From Levilactobacillus yonginensis (lineage in GTDB: Bacteria; Bacillota; Bacilli; Lactobacillales; Lactobacillaceae): a stretch of 64,000 bases of DNA. Position numbers and translations under genes: made by a program. The notes beneath the pieces are model-generated. The model was given only the letters and a program-made list of their open reading frames with translations. It was not told where the DNA came from and searched no databases. This document shows positions 25,727-34,585 of this stretch, piece after piece. The number at the start of each line of letters is the position of its first letter. Position 1 is the stretch's first letter. The stretch lies in contig NZ_OZ061549.1 of NCBI RefSeq assembly GCF_964065165.1, positions 2,584,639-2,648,638 of the forward strand, written 5' to 3'.

Positions 25727-27460
25727 GTGATTGATCAACGGGTTTTTAAATTTCCAGGCGTAAAACCGGCCGCCCTGATGGTAGGTCTCCTAACGCTGAT
25801 TCAAGCAATTATGATTATTCTTCAAGCGCAGTACCTAGCAACGGCCATTGTGCAGCTTTGGAAGCGGCAGCCGTTAGAAACGATTGTTTTCCCATTAGCG
25901 GTGTTTGCTGTGGCTTTTTTAGCACGACATTTATTGACACTATTAAAGGACTGGTTGTTCTACCCGTTTGTGGAGCAGACGACTAAGAAATTACGTAAGC
26001 AGTTTATGGCCAAACTGTTCGACTTAGGACCGAGCGTGGTTGCCCAGGAAGGAACGGGGAACGTTGTGACTATGGGTCTTGAAGGGATTGACAAGATTCA
26101 GACCTATCTCATGATGATTATTGGCAAGGTCTTGGATTTGTCGATTACGCCGTGGTTAGTGTTGATTTACATAGCTTTTATTCAGTGGAAGGAAGCCCTT
26201 TTTCTACTAGCCATCTATCCTTTGATAATCTTATTCATGATTATCCTAGGGTTTGCGGCTCAGGCTAAGGCTGACCGGCAGTATGCCGGGTATCAACGTC
26301 TATCGAATCACTTTGTGGATACGTTGCGAGGCTTGCCGACGCTGAAACAGTTGGGATTAAACGAACAATATGCAGATAATGTTTATCAGGTGAGCGAGGA
26401 TTATCGGAAGAAGACAATGGCAACGTTGACGATTGCCATGACCTCGACTTTTGCGCTCGATTTCTTCACGACCCTGTCGATTGCGATTATTGCCGTTTTC
26501 TTAGGGTTTGGGTTGATGAATAATACCATTCAATTATTGCCAGCTTTGGTTATTTTGACGTTAGCCCCGGATTATTTTGCACCGATTCGGAACTTCGCTA
26601 ATGACTATCATGCCACGTTGAATGGGAAAAATGCGTTGACAGCCGTGCTAGATATTTTGCAGCGGGAAACGCCAGCCGACCGAGAATTGCTAGCGGTCCG
26701 TGAGCCCGTTTGGCAAGCACAGGATACGGTTAGCTTCAGTCACGTGAATGTGGCTTATGGGGATGATGCAGCAACGCTAAAGGATATTAATTTTGACGTG
26801 CACGGTTTTAAAAAAGTTGGTATCATCGGAGCTTCGGGTTCTGGTAAGTCGACCTTGATCAATACCTTAGGTGGCTTTCTTAGCCCCGCTGAGGGTCAGA
26901 TCAGTGTGCGGGGAACTGCAGTCCCACATTTGGATCAAAAGGCTTGGCAGCGAAGCTTTGTCTATATTCCACAGGCGCCATATTTGTTCCACGCAAGCTT
27001 GCGGAATAATCTGGCTTTTTACACACCGGATGCTAGTGACGAGGCCGTTAATGCGGCGGTCGCGCGGGCTGGCCTGACTGATTGGGTGGCGACGTTGCCA
27101 GATGGTCTGGCCACCCAAATTGGTGAAGGGGCTCGGGGCGTCAGTGGGGGACAGGCACAACGAATTGCGTTGGCCCGGGCCTTCTTGGATGATTCACGCC
27201 GGGTGCTGTTATTTGATGAACCGACGGCGCACTTGGACATTGAAACGGAAGTTGAATTGAAAAAGACGATGATGCCGGTCTTTAAAGATCACTTGGTTTT
27301 CTTTGCGACCCACCGGTTACACTGGATGAATGAGATGGATTACATTTTGGTCATGGATCATGGTCAGATTGTCGAACAAGGTACACCGGCTGAACTACAA
27401 CAATTAAACGGGGCGTACGTGCGGTTACGGTCAGAAATGGAAGGGGCGACGACACGATGA
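25727..27460 (+). CDS. cydD: Thiol reductant ABC exporter subunit CydD
   Basis: CydDC exports cysteine and glutathione or otherwise maintains redox and haem conditions needed to assemble cytochrome bd. The 577-residue product is a membrane domain (six helices) fused to an ATPase with Walker A GASGSGKST (about 368-376), signature VSGGQAQRIALARA and Walker B VLLFDEPTAHLD. GTG 25727 is chosen because GAGGGGG lies 7 bases upstream and the length is typical. It overlaps cydC (ATGA). Confidence 0.93.
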   Translation: MIDQRVFKFPGVKPAALMVGLLTLIQAIMIILQAQYLATAIVQLWKRQPLETIVFPLAVFAVAFLARHLLTLLKDWLFYPFVEQTTKKLRKQFMAKLFDLGPSVVAQEGTGNVVTMGLEGIDKIQTYLMMIIGKVLDLSITPWLVLIYIAFIQWKEALFLLAIYPLIILFMIILGFAAQAKADRQYAGYQRLSNHFVDTLRGLPTLKQLGLNEQYADNVYQVSEDYRKKTMATLTIAMTSTFALDFFTTLSIAIIAVFLGFGLMNNTIQLLPALVILTLAPDYFAPIRNFANDYHATLNGKNALTAVLDILQRETPADRELLAVREPVWQAQDTVSFSHVNVAYGDDAATLKDINFDVHGFKKVGIIGASGSGKSTLINTLGGFLSPAEGQISVRGTAVPHLDQKAWQRSFVYIPQAPYLFHASLRNNLAFYTPDASDEAVNAAVARAGLTDWVATLPDGLATQIGEGARGVSGGQAQRIALARAFLDDSRRVLLFDEPTAHLDIETEVELKKTMMPVFKDHLVFFATHRLHWMNEMDYILVMDHGQIVEQGTPAELQQLNGAYVRLRSEMEGATTR

Positions 27461-29193
27461 AGGGATTCTTTGCAACTTTTAAAAACGATCACTGGGTCAT
27501 GCCGTACCTTCGTCGTTACCGGAAGCTACTAGCACTGGTCCTGTTTCTGGGTTTCATGACGTTTTTCTGTGGGGGCGCGTTGATGTTTAACTCGGGCTAC
27601 CTGATTTCACGGGCGGCCACGCATCCTTACAACATTTTGATGATTTATGTTCCGATCGTTTTGGCTCGGGCTTTTGGGATTGGGCGGCCGGCGTTTCGGT
27701 ACGCTGAACGGTTAACTAGTCACAACTGGGTCTTACGAATTGTCTCTGATTTTCGGAAGCGGCTATATCAGGCGGTTGAAAAGCAAGCCGTTGCGATTCG
27801 GCAGACGCACCAAACGGGGGATGTTCTGAGTATCTTAGCTGAAGACATCGATCACATCGAAAACCTCTATCTGCGGACCGTGTTCCCACTCGTAATTGGG
27901 TGGTTGCTGTATCTGTTCGTGGTCCTTGGTATTGGCTACTTCAATTGGGCGTTCGGATTACTCATGTTGGTGTTGCTGGGCGTAATCGTGTTGGTGATGC
28001 CGCTGCTTTCTGTTGCCGTGAATGGTCGGCGAGAATTTCAGGCGCGGCAGGTTCAGCGGACCTTTTACACGCAACTGACTGACGCAGTTTTGGGCTTAGG
28101 TGACTGGCTCATTTCTGGTCGGCGGGGAGATTTCTTGGAACAGCAGGATCAACCCATTGATGAGATTGCTACGTTGCGGCGAGCGGACCATCATTTTCAG
28201 TGGTGGCGCAACTTTGCCATTCAATTCATTTTTGGCGCCGCGGTAATTTTGATTGTTTGGTGGGCGGGCGTCATGTTCACTCATAATCAGTCAGAAGCCA
28301 ACTGGGTCGCTGCCTTTGGGCTAGCCTTGTTTCCAACGGTGGAACCCTTCTCCAGCATGAGCCAGGGGGTCAGTGAATGGCCCGTCTACCAAGATTCCAT
28401 CAAACGGGTCAATAGCTTGGATGAGAACGTTCCGGAACAGGTTGCTCAGGCTAAGATTGGGGCGTTAACGAACTTGACGCTGGACCACGTGAAATTTACC
28501 TATCCCGGCGCTGAGCGACAAGTGATTGATGATCTTTCATTGACGCTTCATCCGGGCGAAAAATTGGCACTTCTAGGCCCCAGTGGGACCGGTAAAAGTA
28601 CACTGTTAAAGCTGATTCTGGGTGATGAGCAACCGACTAGTGGTGCAATCACCTTGAATGGTGAACCGATTGAAAAGCTGCAAGAACAGCGTGCGCAATT
28701 ATTTGGCGTTCTCGATCAGCAACCCTACCTGTTCAACACTACGGTGATGAACAACGTACGGCTGGGAAATCTGAAAGCTACGGATGAAGAGGTGCGTCAG
28801 GCGGTCAAGGCCGTGGAACTGGACGATTTGATTGCGCGGCTACCGTTAGGGTATCAGACCCAGGTACAAGAGGCCGGCAGTCGGTTCTCTGGTGGGGAAC
28901 GGCAACGATTATCGTTGGCACGAATTCTGCTGCAGGATGCCCCTATTATTATCTTAGATGAACCCACGGTCAGTTTGGACCCAATTACTGAGCAACACTT
29001 GTTGGATACCGTCTTCAGTGTTTTGAAAGATAAGACGATCATTTGGGTGACCCACCATCTGGCGGGTATCAACCACGTTGATCAGGTGCGGTTCATTGAG
29101 GATGGCCACTTTGATATGCAGGGAACCCCGGCGGAACTCTACAAGGAGAACGCCCGGTTTAGGGCCCTGTATGACTTGGACCGTGGTCGTTAA
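27457..29193 (+). CDS. cydC: Thiol reductant ABC exporter subunit CydC
   Basis: CydC is the second half-transporter of the CydDC heterodimer. The 578-residue product has six membrane segments, then Walker A GPSGTGKST (about 370-378), signature FSGGERQRLSLARI and Walker B IIILDEPTVSLD with the H-loop WVTHHLAG. It follows cydD with a 4-base overlap. The cydAB-cydDC order is the common Firmicute arrangement. Confidence 0.93.
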   Translation: MKGFFATFKNDHWVMPYLRRYRKLLALVLFLGFMTFFCGGALMFNSGYLISRAATHPYNILMIYVPIVLARAFGIGRPAFRYAERLTSHNWVLRIVSDFRKRLYQAVEKQAVAIRQTHQTGDVLSILAEDIDHIENLYLRTVFPLVIGWLLYLFVVLGIGYFNWAFGLLMLVLLGVIVLVMPLLSVAVNGRREFQARQVQRTFYTQLTDAVLGLGDWLISGRRGDFLEQQDQPIDEIATLRRADHHFQWWRNFAIQFIFGAAVILIVWWAGVMFTHNQSEANWVAAFGLALFPTVEPFSSMSQGVSEWPVYQDSIKRVNSLDENVPEQVAQAKIGALTNLTLDHVKFTYPGAERQVIDDLSLTLHPGEKLALLGPSGTGKSTLLKLILGDEQPTSGAITLNGEPIEKLQEQRAQLFGVLDQQPYLFNTTVMNNVRLGNLKATDEEVRQAVKAVELDDLIARLPLGYQTQVQEAGSRFSGGERQRLSLARILLQDAPIIILDEPTVSLDPITEQHLLDTVFSVLKDKTIIWVTHHLAGINHVDQVRFIEDGHFDMQGTPAELYKENARFRALYDLDRGR

Positions 29194-29376
29194 ACAGATT
29201 AAGCAGCATACTTGTATGAATTGGTCGTCTCCGGCTTAGATTGTGGACGTTTAACGCTGAAGGTTTAGAAGATGTTACATTTCAGTTGGTTTTTTTGATG
29301 GCTTTTAGTGGTGTTGGTTCCATGAAGTAACAATCATGCTGAGACACGCAACGCAATTAAACACAAAATTCTAAAA

Positions 29377-29430
29377 AAACAGCGAGGCTCGCCGGCGTTT
29401 CCAAACCGACGATACTCGCTGTTTCTTTTG
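29377..29430. terminator. Hairpin terminator downstream of cydC
   Basis: AAACAGCGAG (29377-29386) pairs with CTCGCTGTTT (29415-29424), enclosing a further weak fold, with T-rich sequence after it and an A run before it. It may act in both directions. Confidence 0.6.
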
Positions 29431-29605
29431 CTGTCCCGCACAGGACAGCGGATTGGTTAGTATGAATGAATCACCTCAAACTCATCCATACTTTTATGTT
29501 ACTGAAGCACTGGCGAAAAGACAATCAAGTTGCTTGAGAATCGCTTTACACCGCGATTGATATCAGTTAACGATCAATGGCTGACTGACTATTTTTTAAG
29601 GTAAT

Positions 29606-29707
29606 CTAATCCATCATTCGATTAATTGTCACCTGAATTTTTTTCAAAAAAAAGCTCCCAACGGCGATGACCATTAGGAGCAACATGCCAAAGTGAAACG
29701 ATACTGA
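29606..29707 (-). pseudogene. Possible remnant of a holin-like type I toxin peptide
   Basis: A minus-strand frame ends FHFGMLLLMVIAVG then SFFLKK, a short hydrophobic helix followed by lysines. This resembles the small holin-like toxin peptides of lactobacilli, which read LM-FGMFLL-hydrophobic-KK. A proper start codon and ribosome binding site are missing, and the expected N-terminal leader is not intact. The longer 109-codon frame up to 29935 is not convincing. This is a similarity judged by eye. Confidence 0.25.
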
Positions 29708-30040
29708 ACATCGTACCAATGGGTTTTGAAACATGAAGAGTTTGGATACATTAATGAATGGAAGCCTAATGCCAATTGTGGCATAGGAAGATGTGTTTGT
29801 GTTTAGTCGTCTATCACTTGAAGAATGAGGTGTCGAACATACTGAAAGGTCAGTGTTGGGAGTTGGAATGTTCAGTATCCTTTCACCGTTATAATAGCGG
29901 ATAGGTCTTAGAAACACTACTAAATGCCTCAACAACCAGATTATCGATTTATTGATTTAGCAACTGTTTTATTTCAACGCTAATGTTTTAGAGATTAAAC
30001 GCCAGATTCATGGAATGTTTTCCCTGAAAAAGGGCCGACC

Positions 30041-30152
30041 AAAAGCCGAACAAACCAGGGCTTGGGACCAAAGTCTCAAATCCTGGTTGTGTTCCGAACG
30101 TAAATAGACGAAACGTGGGACAACCGGCTCATTGACTGCCGGTTGTCCCACT
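30041..30152 (-). repeat. Intergenic palindromic repeat, copy C
   Basis: Read on the minus strand it starts with a perfect 14-base-pair hairpin (GTGGGACAACCGGC/GCCGGTTGTCCCAC, plus 30115-30151). It continues with sequence matching the right half of copy B (ACGTTTCG-CTAT, ACGTT-GGAAC, TTTGAGACTTT-GTCCCAA). It lacks the inner part of the left arm. It lies just downstream of hepS. Confidence 0.6.
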
Positions 30153-30184
30153 CGCTTACGCTCGCTAAATAAGTTTTTTACTGG

Positions 30185-31162
30185 TTAGTGGTCTCGGCGC
30201 AATAACATGGTTGTGAGCTTTTCCAAGTTTGCTTGAGAATTGCCCGCTGGCAGTTGTTGGATCAGAGCTAACGCCTGGGCCGTGTGATCACTGGCTAAGG
30301 CCCGAGCAGCATCGACGCCACCGTGTTGTGTGACTAATGTTTGGACCGCAGTGATGTCGGTAGCGGTCATATCGTGTTTTTTCTTTAGCAAACGGTGAAA
30401 ATCGCGAGGGGCCTGTGGAATTGCCAAAATTAAGGGCAGTGAATAAACGCCCGAGCGGAGATCCTCTAGGATGGGTTTTCGCGTTTTATGCGGGTCACCA
30501 GCGTAATCGAGAATATCATCGAGCATTTGATAGGCACAGCCAATTTTAATACCGATTTCTCGAGCGACTCCAGTGACTGAACTAGGGGCTCCGGTGAGCT
30601 TGGCCCCCTGGTAACAACTCAACGCAAAGAGTTCTGCTGTTTTGCCAGCGACCTCTTCCAGATACTTGGCCACCGTAATATCCTCGCGGTAGTTTAGATC
30701 CATCTGGTGGAGTTCACCCTGCAAGATACGGTGCATTGCGTCAATATGACTCTGGACCAAAGTCCGGTCAGCTGTCGATTTGAGTACCTGATTGAAGTAG
30801 ACGGTGAACATAAAATCGCCCGCGTAAATGGCGTTACGTTGGCCGTACTTCATCTGAATCGTGCGGACGCCACGACGGGTCGGAGACTCATCAATGACAT
30901 CGTCGTGGATCAAAGTACCGACGTGTAAAATTTCGAGGGCTGCCGCACCCGCCTGTAATTCAGCAGGGGTGGCGGCGTCACCGAACTGTGAAAATAGGTA
31001 AAAATACCCGGGACGCAACAACTTACCACCGGATTGTAACAACGAAAGTATTTTGCTGTGAATCGGTTGGTTATCCAATTGTACGGCTTTTAATAAGTAA
31101 TCTTGTAGCGCATTCAATTGCGGTTCCACTTGTGGGAATTGCCGCCAAAGTTGTCGATCCAT
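30185..31162 (-). CDS. hepS: Polyprenyl diphosphate synthase (menaquinone side chain)
   Basis: It condenses isopentenyl diphosphate into the long trans-polyprenyl chain used by MenA. The 325-residue product has both aspartate-rich motifs: HDDVIDES (about 88-95) with TRRG after it, and MLDDILDYAGD (about 215-225). ATG 31162 is preferred to an upstream in-frame start because GAGGTG precedes it. No separate HepS component I was seen nearby. It is divergent from menA. Confidence 0.88.
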   Translation of the reverse strand: MDRQLWRQFPQVEPQLNALQDYLLKAVQLDNQPIHSKILSLLQSGGKLLRPGYFYLFSQFGDAATPAELQAGAAALEILHVGTLIHDDVIDESPTRRGVRTIQMKYGQRNAIYAGDFMFTVYFNQVLKSTADRTLVQSHIDAMHRILQGELHQMDLNYREDITVAKYLEEVAGKTAELFALSCYQGAKLTGAPSSVTGVAREIGIKIGCAYQMLDDILDYAGDPHKTRKPILEDLRSGVYSLPLILAIPQAPRDFHRLLKKKHDMTATDITAVQTLVTQHGGVDAARALASDHTAQALALIQQLPAGNSQANLEKLTTMLLRRDH

Positions 31163-31193
31163 ACTGCACCTCACTATGTACGCGTTAAATTTT

Positions 31194-31222
31194 ATCTTAC
31201 CGACTAGTGGAAACGTTGTCAA
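31194..31222 (-). promoter_or_regulatory. Promoter of hepS
   Basis: Minus strand TTGACA (plus 31217-31222) and TAAGAT (plus 31194-31199), spaced 17, about 30 bases before the hepS start. Confidence 0.75.
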
Positions 31223-31267
31223 ATAAAGGTTATCATCAATTTAGAAATCGACAACGGGGGGAACGAT

Positions 31268-32176
31268 ATGACACTAGGAATCTTTTTGGAACTAGTTGAA
31301 ATCAAGGCTAAAATTGCGTCAATTTGGCCCTTTTTATTGGGAATGGTCTTTGTTCAGACGAATTACCAACATCTGAATTGGGGAGTGACGGCGCTATTTT
31401 TCGTTGCTATGTTGCTGTTCAATATGGCCGTGGATATCAATGATAATTATCAGGACTATACCAAGGCTGGTAATCAGGCAGCTGAGTGGAAGAAGCACAC
31501 AAACATCATTGGTGTGCATCAGTTGTCCATTCATCGGATATTCATACTGATGGCCAGTTTAGCGGTGGTTGCGGGCGTGATTGGTCTTTACTTGGTCTGG
31601 AAAACGGGTTGGCCCTTACTACTGATGGGGGTCTTCTGTTTCCTGGTAGGATACGCCTACGCGGGGGGACCTCGGCCACTTTCCGGGACGCCGACTGGCG
31701 AGTTCTTTGCTGGGTTTACCATGGGCTATATGATAATGTTAATCACTGTTTACTTAAATTTATATAATACACCGGATTTTTCCTGGATACTCATGGGCCG
31801 GGTGCTCTTAGCTTCCGGCATCGCCGTCATGGCAATTGCGGCGTTATTGCTAGCTAATAATATTTGTGACGCTGAGGAAGACCTAGCCCTGGATCGAAAG
31901 ACCATCGTCTATTACCTGGGCGTACGGGGCGCATTATGGCTGTTTGCTGGCTTCTACCTTGTCGGCTACCTGAGCTTGATTGTGAGTGTCTGGTTGGGCG
32001 ACCTACCAGCTTGGTCATTGTTAACGTTACTCAGCGTGCCACTCATCGTGAAGAACGTCCACGGGTTATTTCGGATCCAAATTAAGAAAGAAACGTTTAT
32101 TCTAGCCGTCCGTAACCTGGCAATTTTAGCATTGACCACGATTCTGGCTGAGGGAGTGGGCCTGTTGCTGGGTTAA
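31268..32176 (+). CDS. menA: 1,4-dihydroxy-2-naphthoate polyprenyltransferase (UbiA family)
   Basis: MenA joins the polyprenyl chain to dihydroxynaphthoate, giving demethylmenaquinone. The 302-residue membrane protein has about eight or nine hydrophobic segments. It carries the first aspartate-rich motif as VDINDNYQDY (about 57-66) and a second as NNICDAEEDLALDRKT (about 197-212). A UbiA relative with another prenyl acceptor cannot be excluded, but pairing with hepS and proximity to cyd favour menaquinone. Confidence 0.87.
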   Translation: MTLGIFLELVEIKAKIASIWPFLLGMVFVQTNYQHLNWGVTALFFVAMLLFNMAVDINDNYQDYTKAGNQAAEWKKHTNIIGVHQLSIHRIFILMASLAVVAGVIGLYLVWKTGWPLLLMGVFCFLVGYAYAGGPRPLSGTPTGEFFAGFTMGYMIMLITVYLNLYNTPDFSWILMGRVLLASGIAVMAIAALLLANNICDAEEDLALDRKTIVYYLGVRGALWLFAGFYLVGYLSLIVSVWLGDLPAWSLLTLLSVPLIVKNVHGLFRIQIKKETFILAVRNLAILALTTILAEGVGLLLG

Positions 32177-32202
32177 GCATTTCTAAATGTCGGGCTGGCG
32201 CG

Positions 32203-32232
32203 TTGTCATTTTAAGGTCCATTCGGGTAGAAT
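32203..32232 (+). promoter_or_regulatory. Promoter of xpt
   Basis: TTGTCA (32203-32208) and TAGAAT (32227-32232), spaced 18. The leader is under 30 bases, so there is no room for a purine riboswitch. Confidence 0.6.
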
Positions 32233-32265
32233 GAAAGAAACACTTTATGGAGGTCGGGCTACACT

Positions 32266-32841
32266 ATGAAAATCTTAGAGGATCGCATTCGCCAAGATGG
32301 CACGGTTTTGGCGGGGAACGTGTTAAAAGTCGATAACTTCCTGAATCATCAAATTGATCCACAGCTGATGGACCAGTTAGGCGCCGAATTTGCGCACCGA
32401 TTTAAGGATGCTGGCATCACAAAAATCTTGACGGTTGAGTCTTCCGGAATCGCTCCGGCCGTTCTGGCAGGGCTTCACATGGACGTTCCAGTAATCTTTG
32501 CACGTAAGCATAAGAGCCTGACCTTGACCGATAATTTATACACGGCGAAGGTGTACTCATACACCAAGCGGGTCAACAATGATATCTCAATTGACCGCCG
32601 CTTCCTGGATAAAGAAGATCGCGTGTTGATTGTGGATGACTTCCTAGCCAATGGACAAGCTGTTCAAGGACTCTTGGATATTGCGCAGACGGCGCAGATT
32701 AAGGTTGCTGGTGTAGGGGTCGTCATTGAGAAACGTTTCCAAAAGGGACATCAACTGGTTGAAGATGCTGGGATTCAATTGGAAGCTTTGGCCAGTATCG
32801 CGTCATTTGCGGATGGTCAGGTGGTCTTTGCCCAGGATTAG
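32266..32841 (+). CDS. xpt: Xanthine phosphoribosyltransferase
   Basis: Xpt salvages xanthine to XMP using PRPP. The 191-residue product has the PRPP-binding motif [13 protein letters not shown] (about 123-135) and the [13 protein letters not shown] loop (about 56-68), and matches the family length. TATGGAGG precedes ATG 32266. No xanthine permease gene follows, unlike in Bacillus. Confidence 0.94.
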   Translation: MKILEDRIRQDGTVLAGNVLKVDNFLNHQIDPQLMDQLGAEFAHRFKDAGITKILTVESSGIAPAVLAGLHMDVPVIFARKHKSLTLTDNLYTAKVYSYTKRVNNDISIDRRFLDKEDRVLIVDDFLANGQAVQGLLDIAQTAQIKVAGVGVVIEKRFQKGHQLVEDAGIQLEALASIASFADGQVVFAQD

Positions 32842-32947
32842 CAACGGGTGGCTTGTGTAATTGTTTCAGAGCCATTAAACTAATAGTGAACTGACTCAGT
32901 ATTTAACAACTAAAAATGAAATCATAGGTAAGAAAGTAGGGAGTAAA

Positions 32948-34099
32948 TTGACGAACACGGTCTTATATCCTGGAGATACGATTGGGGTGATTGGCGACAG
33001 TGCCAACGCCGCCATGTTAGTGACAACGGCTCGTAAAATGGGACTGCGCGTAGGCGCATACGGTGCTGATGAAACAAGTGAAGCCTTGCAATTGGCTGAT
33101 TTTAAGGCTGTCGGAACAACCAAGGACCAGGATAAGTTACAACATTTTGCGGAGAGTTGTGCCGCCATTGTCTATGACTCTGATCGGGTCAGCACGAATG
33201 TCATCAAGTTTTTGACACAGTATACACGGATTCCACAGGGGAGTGACATGCTGGAGATGATGCAGGACCGGTTACTAGAGCGGGCCTTCTTCGAACAGCT
33301 CAACGTCAATATTGCCCCATATGCTACCATTATTAATTTGGATGACGTTTATCAATCCATCAACTCCATTGGGTATCCGTGCGTGTTGAAACCCATTCAA
33401 AAAGAATGGTCACGTGGTCGGGAGCTGGTCATCAAAACGCAGACAGACATTGCCAAAGCAGCGGGATTGTTAGACTGGGGAACCTATATTTTGGAATCCC
33501 AAATTGCCTACGACCGTGAATATTCCATCATGGTGGCGCGTGACCAGTCTGGTAATCAGCAGGTTTTCCCAATCACGGAGGTCCAATCTGATGGTGACCG
33601 GACGTCTAAAACCTGGATGCCGGCACAGGTTGATCAGGCAGTTGCCAGTGAGATCCATCGAATAGCTGGTGAGGTTGCTAAGAACGTAAACTACGTTGGG
33701 GTCTTTGAAGTCTCCTTCTACCTGACTAGCAGTGGCGCCATTTACGTGAAAAAGATTGTACCGGCACCAAGCGATGCTGGGTACGTCTTCGAAGTTTCGA
33801 CCACAGTCAATGAGTTCAGCCAACACCTACGGGCAATTGCTGGTTTACCATTGGCAGAACCACAAGTCTTGACGCCAGCAGTGACGGTTGCCTTTACGGC
33901 CGCCCAGTTGGCCGCGGTTCGAACACAATGGCAGTTGAAACCTAACTGGCACTTTACGTTCTATCACTTGCGTCATCAAGAGGACGATGATGTGATGGGA
34001 CACATTGCCGTTCAGGGAAGTGCAGTTAAATTAATTTTAGATCAACTCGATGATACGGGAATTTGGGCGGCAACCAATGATGCGCCAACGCAAGCTTAG
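32948..34099 (+). CDS. Divergent PurK-like ATP-grasp protein
   Basis: The 383-residue product has the three-domain layout of N5-carboxyaminoimidazole ribonucleotide synthase (PurK), including GYPCVLKP (about 142-149) and YVGVFEVSFYL (about 249-259). Key PurK features are changed. The N-terminal glycine-rich loop reads GDSANAAML, and the C-terminal NEIAPRPHNSGH motif is replaced by VKKIVPAPSDAGYVF (about 267-281). It is therefore a paralogue with altered or lost AIR carboxylation. TTG start with AGGGAG upstream. No purine biosynthesis genes are nearby. Confidence 0.75.
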   Translation: MTNTVLYPGDTIGVIGDSANAAMLVTTARKMGLRVGAYGADETSEALQLADFKAVGTTKDQDKLQHFAESCAAIVYDSDRVSTNVIKFLTQYTRIPQGSDMLEMMQDRLLERAFFEQLNVNIAPYATIINLDDVYQSINSIGYPCVLKPIQKEWSRGRELVIKTQTDIAKAAGLLDWGTYILESQIAYDREYSIMVARDQSGNQQVFPITEVQSDGDRTSKTWMPAQVDQAVASEIHRIAGEVAKNVNYVGVFEVSFYLTSSGAIYVKKIVPAPSDAGYVFEVSTTVNEFSQHLRAIAGLPLAEPQVLTPAVTVAFTAAQLAAVRTQWQLKPNWHFTFYHLRHQEDDDVMGHIAVQGSAVKLILDQLDDTGIWAATNDAPTQA

Positions 34100-34108
34100 T
34101 TTCCAATG

Positions 34109-34250
34109 GAGAGTGCGACAGAAGGCGGTTAGTCAATACGCATTAACGTTGGTAGATGAATAATTCCAGACTTGGATGGTTTGTCTATCGACGTTAAGCG
34201 GAGTTGACGACCTTTTGTCACACGTTTCGACTATCGACGTTTGGAACGCA
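34109..34250 (+). repeat. Intergenic palindromic repeat, copy B
   Basis: Aligns with 5235-5376. Nested inverted repeats are clearer here: outer GACAGAAGG...AGTCAA with TTGACGACCTTTTGTC, inner ATTAACGTTGGTAGA with TCTATCGACGTTAA. The block runs straight into a terminator hairpin. The whole could form a long stem in RNA or a cruciform in DNA. Confidence 0.75.
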
Positions 34251-34287
34251 AAAAGGGTTTGAGACTTTTGTCCCAACCCTTTTTTAT
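34251..34287 (+). terminator. Terminator downstream of the PurK-like gene
   Basis: GGGTT-GAGAC pairs with GTC-C-AACCC, flanked by a run of A and followed by six T. It is fused to repeat copy B, and a relative of this hairpin is present in copy C. The remaining gap to pcrA (34288-34541) holds no recognisable gene. Confidence 0.75.
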
Positions 34288-34541
34288 TTGGGTGGTGTTA
34301 GTCGCCTCCGGTAGCCAAAAATTTTGCCTGCTGTGGGGATCGGATAAAGCATCAAGTATCTGGTCACATAGCGAGACAGTCGAAAGAACGTTGACGGAAC
34401 TATTTATGTCTGGAATAACGGGTACTAGAAGTGATTGAGTCACCAGTTATTTGCGCCGGATGATAAGTTGATTTATCCCGGCTACCAAGGTAAATAAATT
34501 TGAAAGAATCGGCCCGACAACCAGCGGAACGTATGTTTTTT

Positions 34542-34550
34542 TGGTATACT
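34542..34550 (+). promoter_or_regulatory. Extended -10 element of the pcrA promoter
   Basis: TGGTATACT (34542-34550), 35 bases before the chosen pcrA start. Confidence 0.6.
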
Positions 34551-34585
34551 ATTCAAGACTAATTACAGAGAGGATTGTGTTCACG

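Larger units (their letters stand above)
29194..30184. other. Long AT-rich intergenic region after cydC
   Basis: About 1 kb without an intact gene. It holds the terminator at 29377-29430, a short minus-strand remnant resembling a holin-like toxin (29606-29707), and repeat copy C (30041-30152). Composition is richer in A+T than flanking genes. Tiny frames such as 29461-29559 have no recognisable product. Confidence 0.6.

Noticed and set aside
29606..29935. 109-codon minus-strand frame after cydC taken as a full gene
   Set aside because: TTG start without ribosome binding site and no recognisable domain; only the last ~33 codons resemble anything.
32177..32265. Purine riboswitch before xpt
   Set aside because: A promoter lies about 35 bases before the start codon, leaving no room for the aptamer, and its conserved loops are absent.
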